Below the pieces are notes generated by a model, which was given only the letters and a program-made list of their open reading frames with translations, searched no databases and was not told where the DNA came from. From Allorhizobium borbori (GTDB taxonomy: Bacteria; Pseudomonadota; Alphaproteobacteria; Rhizobiales; Rhizobiaceae): a stretch of DNA of 64,000 nucleotides. The stretch lies in the NCBI RefSeq assembly GCF_014196535.1, contig NZ_JACIDU010000004.1, positions 186,001 to 250,000 of the forward strand. Reading direction: 5' to 3'. How positions within the stretch are numbered: position 1 is the first letter of the stretch; every line of letters starts with the position of its first letter. Both the position numbers and the translations under genes were made by a program. This document shows, piece after piece, positions 57,798-64,000 of the stretch.

Positions 57798-60692
57798 TCA
57801 GAGGAAGCCGCGGCGCTGCCACCAGCCGGCCTTCTTGGGCTTGTTCGGGTCGTCACCGTCCTCGCCTTCCGGGCGGTTCGATACGACGACCGGCGCTGAG
57901 GATGCGATGTTCTCACCGCGGTTGCCACGCGAAGCCTTCGCCTCTTCTGCCGGGGCTTCGGGCTCTGCTTCTGCCGCCGGCGCCACTTCGGTCACGACGC
58001 TAGCACCTTCGACCGCAGCTTCCGCGGCGACGTCCGGAGCGGCTTCTTCGAGGCTGGCCTCGATTGCAGCTTCAGCGACCGCTTCGATGATCGGCTCTTC
58101 GACCGGCGAAGCTACGGCCTTTGCCTTGCGGCTACGGCGTGCCTTCGGGGCGGGAACCTCGGATGTCGCGGACTCGATGGCTTCCTGTGCCGTTTCCGGC
58201 TCGACGGGGGTTTCCGAAACCGCCTCGACGATCTCGGCTTCCGTCACGATAACGGCCTCGGCGGCTTCGGCACCGTCGTCTTCGCCCTCGGCCTCGCCAT
58301 TCTCGCCTTCGGCATCGCCAGAGGCTTCCTGGGTTGCGTCACCCTCTTCGCCGAAACGATTGCGACGGCCACCGCGCTTGCCGCGACGACGGCGCTTGCG
58401 CTTCTGGTTCTCGTCCTTCTCGGCGGCAATGGCGTCGGCTTCGCCGGAGGTTTCCTCGGCGTCGCCTTCTTCGGCGTCGTCGTCATCCTCTTCGTCGTCT
58501 TCGCCGCGGGCAACACCCTGCGTTTCGCCATTCGGCTGGCCGTTGCGGTTACGACGGCGGCGGCGACGCTTGCGCTTGCGGCCCTGCTGGTCGTCACCGG
58601 AAGCGGCGTCCTCGCTCGAAGCGCGGGCAGCGGCAGCCGGCACGACCGCCTCTTCTTCTTCCTCGTCGATTTCCTCGGGAACGTATTCGTCCTCTTCCTC
58701 GACAATGGTGATCGACTGCAACAGGCTTTCGATCTTCACCGGGTTTTCAACCGGCTCGCCCTTATCGATGGCGAAGTGCTGCGAACCGATTCCATCGTCC
58801 GTCTCGATCAGGATCGAGACACCGAAGCGGTTTTCGTAATCGACAATGGTCGAACGCTTGTGGTTGAGCAGGTAAAGCGCTGTTTCCGGCGTCGAACGCA
58901 CGAGAATGTCGTGCGTGGTGTTCTTGAGCAGATATTCCTCGATGCCGCGCAGCACGTGCAGGGCAACGGAAGACTGCGAACGGACATGGCCCGTGCCGCC
59001 GCAATGCGAGCAGATCTGCGTGGTGGATTCGAGCACCGAGGCGCGGATGCGCTGGCGCGACATTTCCAGAAGGCCGAAATGCGAGATACGGCCGACCTGA
59101 ATGCGGGCGCGGTCATTCTTCAGGCAATCCTTCAGCTTCTTCTCGACAGCGCGGTTGTTGCGCTTTTCTTCCATGTCGATGAAGTCGATGACGATGAGAC
59201 CGGCAAGGTCGCGCAGGCGAAGCTGGCGGGCGACTTCTTCTGCGGCTTCCAGGTTCGTCTGGAGCGCGGTGTCCTCAATGGAGTGCTCGCGCGTCGAGCG
59301 GCCGGAGTTCACGTCGATGGCGACGAGCGCTTCCGTCTGGTTGATGATGAGGTAGCCGCCGGACTTCAACGTCACCTGCGGCTGCAGCATGCGGTCAAGC
59401 TGCGCCTCGATGCCGGAGCGCGAGAAGATCGGGTGAATGTCGCGATAGGGCTGAACCACCTTGGCGTGGCTCGGCATCAGCATCTTCATGAAGTCCTTCG
59501 CTTCACGATAGCCTTCCTCGCCGGCAACGATGACCTCGCCGATATCCTTGTTGTAGAGATCGCGGATCGAGCGCTTGATCAGCGAGCCTTCCTCGTAAAC
59601 GAGGCAGGGGGCCGTGGAGTTCAGCGTCAGTGTGCGGACGTTTTCCCACAGGCGCATCAGATATTCGAAGTCGCGCTTGATCTCGACCTTGGTGCGGTTA
59701 GCGCCGGCGGTGCGCAGGATGACGCCCATGCCGAGCGGCACGTCCAGGCTGCGAGCCACTTCCTTCAGGCGCTTGCGGTCCTGCGGATTGGTGATCTTGC
59801 GCGAAATGCCGCCGCCGCGCGCCGTGTTCGGCATCAGGACCGAATAACGACCGGCGAGTGACAGATAGGTGGTGAGTGCAGCGCCCTTGTTGCCACGTTC
59901 TTCCTTGGCCACCTGCACCAGCAGGATCTGGCGGCGCTTGATGACTTCCTGAATGCGGTACTGCTTGCGCGGCTTGCGCACGACACGATCCGGAACTTCC
60001 TCCATCGCATCTTCGGCGCCGACTGATTCAATCACTTCCTTTTCGTGGTGATTGTCATCGTCGTCATCATCGTCGTCGCGACCACGGCCGAGATCGGCTT
60101 CTTCGGAAATCGAATCCGCATCGACTTCGGCAGCCATGACGCCACCATCGGTCTCATCGTCCGAACCCTCGGTAGCCTCTGCGGCCGGCGCATCGGCATC
60201 CGCCTTTTTGGCGCGGGCGCGGCTGCGGCGCGGCTTCTTCGGCTTGGCCGGGGCCTCTTCGGCGGCTTCCACCAGGGTTGCCTCTTCCGCGCCCAGTTCA
60301 ACGCCGTCCTCGATGGAAACCGGGGCGTCGTCTTCCTTGATTTCGATCACGCCGGCTTCGACGGTATCGTCCTCGTCACGCTCGTCGCGATCCGCGCGGC
60401 GATGCTCTTCCGCTTCGGCGCGGAGCAGGGCCTGACGATCAGCAAGCGGGATCTGGTAGTAATCAGGATGGATTTCCGAAAACGCCAGAAAGCCGTGGCG
60501 GTTGCCACCGTAATCGACGAAAGCGGCCTGGAGCGAGGGTTCGACCCGCGTCACTTTTGCCAGATAGATATTGCCGCGCAGTTGTTTCTTATGCTGGGAT
60601 TCGAAATCGAATTCTTCTATCCGATTGCCGCGTACAACGACGACGCGTGTCTCCTCCTCGTGGGAGGCGTCGATAAGCATTTTATCTGCCAT
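57798..60692 (-). CDS. rne: Ribonuclease E
   Basis: This 964-residue endonuclease of the RNA degradosome has an S1 domain split by a long acidic and basic insertion (residues about 95-245) that includes a run of eight aspartates. The catalytic region has VAIDVNSGRSTRE and IVIDFIDMEEKRN (metal aspartates) and the zinc-link CSHCGGTG. The last 300 residues are disordered, rich in Glu/Ala/Val with two Arg/Lys blocks, and are the likely docking area for degradosome partners. The leader contains a hairpin over the ribosome binding site (60703). Confidence 0.96.
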   Translation of the reverse strand: MADKMLIDASHEEETRVVVVRGNRIEEFDFESQHKKQLRGNIYLAKVTRVEPSLQAAFVDYGGNRHGFLAFSEIHPDYYQIPLADRQALLRAEAEEHRRADRDERDEDDTVEAGVIEIKEDDAPVSIEDGVELGAEEATLVEAAEEAPAKPKKPRRSRARAKKADADAPAAEATEGSDDETDGGVMAAEVDADSISEEADLGRGRDDDDDDDDNHHEKEVIESVGAEDAMEEVPDRVVRKPRKQYRIQEVIKRRQILLVQVAKEERGNKGAALTTYLSLAGRYSVLMPNTARGGGISRKITNPQDRKRLKEVARSLDVPLGMGVILRTAGANRTKVEIKRDFEYLMRLWENVRTLTLNSTAPCLVYEEGSLIKRSIRDLYNKDIGEVIVAGEEGYREAKDFMKMLMPSHAKVVQPYRDIHPIFSRSGIEAQLDRMLQPQVTLKSGGYLIINQTEALVAIDVNSGRSTREHSIEDTALQTNLEAAEEVARQLRLRDLAGLIVIDFIDMEEKRNNRAVEKKLKDCLKNDRARIQVGRISHFGLLEMSRQRIRASVLESTTQICSHCGGTGHVRSQSSVALHVLRGIEEYLLKNTTHDILVRSTPETALYLLNHKRSTIVDYENRFGVSILIETDDGIGSQHFAIDKGEPVENPVKIESLLQSITIVEEEDEYVPEEIDEEEEEAVVPAAAARASSEDAASGDDQQGRKRKRRRRRRNRNGQPNGETQGVARGEDDEEDDDDAEEGDAEETSGEADAIAAEKDENQKRKRRRRGKRGGRRNRFGEEGDATQEASGDAEGENGEAEGEDDGAEAAEAVIVTEAEIVEAVSETPVEPETAQEAIESATSEVPAPKARRSRKAKAVASPVEEPIIEAVAEAAIEASLEEAAPDVAAEAAVEGASVVTEVAPAAEAEPEAPAEEAKASRGNRGENIASSAPVVVSNRPEGEDGDDPNKPKKAGWWQRRGFL

Positions 60693-60702
60693 TGAAATTC
60701 AG

Positions 60703-60716
60703 CTCCTCGGCAGGAG
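60703..60716 (-). promoter_or_regulatory. Hairpin sequestering the rne ribosome binding site
   Basis: On the minus strand, CTCCT and AGGAG flank a four-base GCCG loop. The second arm is the GAGGAG ribosome binding site, ten bases before the ATG. The pairing could reduce translation. Confidence 0.45.
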
Positions 60717-61335
60717 GAAACGACGACGGGCCGACCGCTGAAAGCGGGAGGCCCGTGAAGAACGTTTGCCGTCATGCCGGATAATGTGTGTCTCGCTGAC
60801 CGGGGGAGCGTCGGGAACGGAAACGCAGCGGGCCGGATGCTAGACACCCAGTCATTCGCTGTTTCTGAACAAGTCCGCTTCGCCAACATCCAAGACCAAA
60901 CGAGAAGTCGATTAACCTAGGCCCGTGGGGCCCGATGAAATGCTCCACAGGGAGCGATGGCGGTTGTCCGCCTTCATTTTTCCGGCCACCGCCGGCTTGC
61001 GATCGTGTTTCCGGTCAAAGTCTGTTGACGTCGGATGAGGGGTTGGGAGTTCGGCGCCAATTCCTCGTTTCGTTGGCAGCCTGCCGTATCCTCTATCCCG
61101 TCGGCACTTTAACCTTATCTCGCCTTTTATGTTTTATCCTCATGAAGTGCAAGGGAAAAGCCGATCCGCCATATTATTGATGGAATTGCGGACATTAACA
61201 GAATCGCGGCATTGCATGGGCTCGGCGGGCAGATTCGGGCATGGTTCATCGGCAAAACATCGTAAACGATGCTTCGCCGGCTCAGTTTTCGGTCGGGCCG
61301 CGCGCTTTTCGCCGTTGATGACGGAAAGGATGGGA
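60717..61335. other. Divergent rne/amiC intergenic region
   Basis: I see no gene. It must hold the rne promoter and leader (minus) and the amiC promoter (plus). RNase E leaders in other bacteria are long and subject to autoregulation. A TTAACC half site occurs near 60914. An amiC-frame extension from 61129 is open but not protein-like. Confidence 0.5.
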
Positions 61336-62619
61336 ATGCGAAAAAAATCGCTCGATGGCACGGCTTGCGCTCAGGGATGCGTCTCTGGCCGGGTTTGGCG
61401 ATTCGCAACCTGCGTCGCCCTGGCGCTTGGCGCGTTCATGGTGTTTGAAATTGGGCCGTCGCGGGCACAGGGCGGGGCGGAGCTGGTGGCCTCGGCCGCG
61501 CGCATGCTCGGTGACAGGGTGAAGACCCGCGTCGTCTTCGAATTCGACCGTGAATTCTCCTTTTCAACGCACTACGTCACGCAGCCCGACCGCATTGTCA
61601 TAGATCTTCCCGCAACACGCTTTTCGCTCGATCCCGCAAGCCTGAAGGGCGTCGGGCTTTTTCAGGACGTTCGCTATGGCGCCATGGATGCAGACACCGC
61701 GCGCATCGTGCTGACTGGTATCAAGCCTGTGCGCCTTTCCTCCGCGAGTGTCATGAAGAACGAGGACGGCAAGGGTTACCGTCTTGTGCTGGAAGCTGAG
61801 GCGACCGATGAGAAGGTCTATCGTGACCTGGTCGCCAAGCAGAGCTGGAGCCGGCCCGAGGACGAGAACCAAGCCGAAAACGCATCCTTTTCCGAATTGT
61901 TAGACACGGTAAAGCCCTCGACGGAGGAGTTCATCATTGCCGTGGACGCTGGCCATGGCGGCATCGATGCGGGTGCAACCGGAGCGACGACGGCCACAGC
62001 CGAAAAGGAAATCACGCTTGCCGCCGCCAGGGAACTCGTGGAGCGACTGAACCGGGAAACCGGCGTGCGGGCCTTTCTGACCCGCCAGAACGACGAGTTT
62101 CTGTCGCTTTCCGAGAGGGTGCATCTGGCGCGCAAGGGGCAGGCCAATCTATTCGTGTCGTTGCATGCCGACATGCTGAAGCAGAAGGACATTCGCGGCG
62201 CGACCGTCTACACGATTTCCGACAAGTCATCCGACCGTATGGCCGCCGACCTGGCCCAGCGTGAAAACCTGTCCGATGAACTGGCGGGCCTCAGCCTGCC
62301 CGACGGCCCATCGGATGTGGCTGATATTCTGCTCGATCTGACACGGCGCGAAACGCAGGCATTTTCCATCGAGATGGCGCGCTCTGTCGTGTCGTCGTTC
62401 GAAGGGCAGGTGGGGCTGATCAACAATCCTCACCGCTTTGCCGGTTTCCGCGTGCTGCAGGCGCATGACATTCCCTCCGTGCTGCTGGAGCTGGGTTTTC
62501 TGTCCAATCCGGAAGACGAGAAGCTGCTTCTGGATGCCGAATGGAGAAAAAAAGTGGCCGATCTCCTTGCTGTCGCAATTGCGCGCTATCGCAAGACAGC
62601 GGTCGCCGGGGGTGGTTGA
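61336..62619 (+). CDS. amiC: N-acetylmuramoyl-L-alanine amidase (AmiC type)
   Basis: This 427-residue exported amidase separates daughter cells by cleaving stem peptides from glycan strands. A signal peptide (about residues 1-44) is followed by an AMIN domain (about 48-170) and an Amidase_3 catalytic domain with IAVDAGHGGIDAG, NLFVSLHAD and SVLLELGFLSNPEDEKLL, which supply zinc ligands and the catalytic glutamate. The ATG at 61336 is five bases after GGAAAGGA; earlier frames up to 61129 are not family-like. Next to PBP1a. Confidence 0.94.
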   Translation: MRKKSLDGTACAQGCVSGRVWRFATCVALALGAFMVFEIGPSRAQGGAELVASAARMLGDRVKTRVVFEFDREFSFSTHYVTQPDRIVIDLPATRFSLDPASLKGVGLFQDVRYGAMDADTARIVLTGIKPVRLSSASVMKNEDGKGYRLVLEAEATDEKVYRDLVAKQSWSRPEDENQAENASFSELLDTVKPSTEEFIIAVDAGHGGIDAGATGATTATAEKEITLAAARELVERLNRETGVRAFLTRQNDEFLSLSERVHLARKGQANLFVSLHADMLKQKDIRGATVYTISDKSSDRMAADLAQRENLSDELAGLSLPDGPSDVADILLDLTRRETQAFSIEMARSVVSSFEGQVGLINNPHRFAGFRVLQAHDIPSVLLELGFLSNPEDEKLLLDAEWRKKVADLLAVAIARYRKTAVAGGG

Positions 62620-62709
62620 GGTTACGTCTCGTGTCCGGCAGGCGTGGAAAACTGGGGACAGGGTGCCAGGTTGAGCGCTTTGAGTCCTATTTTGCCCACA
62701 TTCACAATG

Positions 62710-62732
62710 TTGGAAGGGTAACCTTCTTCCAA
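62710..62732. repeat. Seven-base inverted repeat between amiC and mrcA
   Basis: TTGGAAG (62710-62716) and CTTCCAA (62726-62732) around GGTAACCTT. It could be an operator or a weak RNA hairpin; there is no T run, so it is not an obvious terminator. Confidence 0.35.
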
Positions 62733-62869
62733 AGTGATACGCGTCAGATTCGACTTTGGGTCTTCGCTCCGGCATATGGCTTGCCAACGGGGACGTGACG
62801 TGCAAAACGCCGCAACACGCGGTATGGGATGATACGCGCCGGTCAAGGGCGGGGAAACGGTAGCACTGC

Positions 62870-64000
62870 ATGATCAGATTGATTGGATACTTCTTCGGGC
62901 TGGCCAGCGTTCTGTTTCTGGGCGCAGCCGCCGCAGTTGCCATTTATCTGGCCGGCGTGATGCGCGACCTGCCGGACTACGCGGTCCTGAGCGCCTATGC
63001 ACCGCCGGTGACGACGCGCGTTCATGCCGGTAACGGTGAATTGATGGCGGAGTATGCCAAGGAAAAGCGCCTGTTCCTGCCGATCCAGGCCATTCCGGAT
63101 CGCGTCAAGGCTGCCTTTATCGCCGCCGAAGACAAGAACTTCTACACGCATCCGGGTGTCGACCCCTATGGTCTGGCGCGCGCCGTGGTCAACAACCTTC
63201 AGAACATCGGCTCTGACCGCCGTCCCGAGGGCGCATCCACCATCACGCAGCAGGTGGCCAAGAACTTCCTGCTGACCGCCGACCAGACGATGTCGCGCAA
63301 GGTGAAGGAGGCAATCCTCTCCTTCCGCATCGAGAAAGCCTATTCGAAGGACAAGATCCTCGAACTCTATCTGAACGAAATCTTCTTCGGCCAGAACGCC
63401 TACGGCATCGCCAGCGCTGCGCTCACCTACTTCAACAAGTCCGTGACCGAACTGACCATTGCCGAAACCGCTTACCTCGCCGGTCTGCCGAAGGGGCCGA
63501 ACAACTACCACCCGTTCCGCAAGACCGACGCGGCCATCGCGCGTCGCAACTACGTGATCGACCGAATGGCCGAGGACGGCTACATCACGGTTGACGAGGC
63601 GACAGACGCCAAGAAGCAGGATCTCGGCGTCAACATGCGCCGCGGTGGCGCCTATCTCATGGCATCCGATTACTTTGCCGAGGAGGTTCGCCGCCAGATT
63701 ATCGATCGCTACGGTGAAAAGGCGCTGTATGAAGGTGGCCTTTCCGTGCGCACGTCGCTTGATCCCCGTATTCAGGTGGCTGCCCGCAAGGTGCTTCAGG
63801 ATGGTCTGGTCGATTACGACGAACGCCGCGGCTTCCGCGGTCCGGTCACCCGCCTCGACGGTGTGAAGGAGTGGGGCGAGGCGCTTGCCGAAGTGTCGGG
63901 TCTGCGCGACGTGCCGGAATGGCAGCTCGCGACAGTGCTCGATGCAACGCCAGAGGGCGTACAGATCGGTCTTCAGCCGTCGCGCGACGGCAGCGGTCGC
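62870..64000 (+). CDS. mrcA: Penicillin-binding protein 1A (5' part)
   Basis: This partial bifunctional peptidoglycan synthase reaches the right edge at residue 377. One N-terminal transmembrane helix (about 4-28) is followed by the glycosyltransferase domain with EDKNFYTHPGVDP, GASTITQQVAKNF, RKVKEAILSFRIE and ELYLNEIFFGQNAYGIASAAL. The transpeptidase domain lies beyond the window. In Agrobacterium PBP1a is the main synthase for polar growth (established knowledge). The upstream ribosome binding site is weak (GGGGAAACGG). Confidence 0.95.
   Translation, partial: MIRLIGYFFGLASVLFLGAAAAVAIYLAGVMRDLPDYAVLSAYAPPVTTRVHAGNGELMAEYAKEKRLFLPIQAIPDRVKAAFIAAEDKNFYTHPGVDPYGLARAVVNNLQNIGSDRRPEGASTITQQVAKNFLLTADQTMSRKVKEAILSFRIEKAYSKDKILELYLNEIFFGQNAYGIASAALTYFNKSVTELTIAETAYLAGLPKGPNNYHPFRKTDAAIARRNYVIDRMAEDGYITVDEATDAKKQDLGVNMRRGGAYLMASDYFAEEVRRQIIDRYGEKALYEGGLSVRTSLDPRIQVAARKVLQDGLVDYDERRGFRGPVTRLDGVKEWGEALAEVSGLRDVPEWQLATVLDATPEGVQIGLQPSRDGSGR

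Noticed and set aside
1-64000. tRNA, rRNA, CRISPR, insertion sequence or prophage
   Set aside because: No repeat array, transposase, integrase or cloverleaf was noticed; gene order is that of conserved core chromosome.

Overview
The window is chromosomal DNA of an alphaproteobacterium of the order Hyphomicrobiales, most likely the Agrobacterium/Rhizobium branch of Rhizobiaceae. The evidence is the gene content and order: a nuo operon with an extended NuoE, a separate NDUFA12-type complex I subunit, a DivK-PleD cell-cycle pair, RNase J next to a stand-alone biotin ligase, and an RNase E - AmiC - PBP1a series. GC content is high throughout, genes are dense and spacing is short. I see no insertion sequences, prophage, CRISPR array, tRNA or rRNA; this is conserved core genome.

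Layout. (1) 1-12156: end of a small unidentified gene, then nuoE-F-G-H-I-J-K-L-M-N, the distal part of the respiratory complex I operon. (2) 12153-19108: birA and rnj, coupled to the nuo operon, then mce, two terminators, proS and the lipoprotein-release ABC genes lolC-lolD. (3) 19187-29434: a 28-residue membrane mini-protein with its own promoter, dnaE, then on the minus strand an L,D-transpeptidase, an SOS-boxed dinB, a HAD protein and a DUF3572 protein; divergently divK-pleD; then an AT-rich gap and a structured small RNA with its own terminator. (4) 29503-41209, mostly minus: rpmG, an MFS exporter, a NUDIX protein, rnr-topA, dprA, plsY and the pyrB-pyrC' pair. (5) 41333-51677: an AidB-like acyl-CoA dehydrogenase, a CtrA-box-preceded pair of small membrane proteins, ruvX, a PhnA-like protein, a metallo-hydrolase, gatC-gatA ... 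gatB for Gln/Asn-tRNA amidation (interrupted by a YjhX-like gene, a GNAT and a DUF1294 gene), two further GNATs, and the NDUFA12 homologue. (6) 51757-64000: DUF2155 exported protein, aat, accC-accB, aroQ, a DsbA-like thiol oxidoreductase, an aminotransferase behind an attenuator-like hairpin, a small membrane protein, rne, amiC and the 5' part of mrcA.

Themes. Respiration (nuo plus NDUFA12), RNA processing (rnj, rnr, rne, ruvX), DNA replication and repair (dnaE, dinB, topA, dprA), cell-cycle and envelope growth (divK, pleD, an L,D-transpeptidase, amiC, PBP1a, plsY, lolCD), and indirect aminoacylation (gatCAB).

The most informative observations are regulatory or atypical: a perfect GTTC-N7-GTTC LexA box that also decides the dinB start; a perfect CtrA box in front of two small membrane genes; a multi-hairpin RNA between pleD and rpmG; a pyrB-linked dihydroorotase that has lost nearly all of its metal-binding and catalytic motifs; a hairpin leader on rpmG; an intrinsic-terminator-like hairpin in front of an aminotransferase; and an operator-like palindrome over the yjhX promoter. 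I did not find a clearly new multi-gene defence or metabolic system here.
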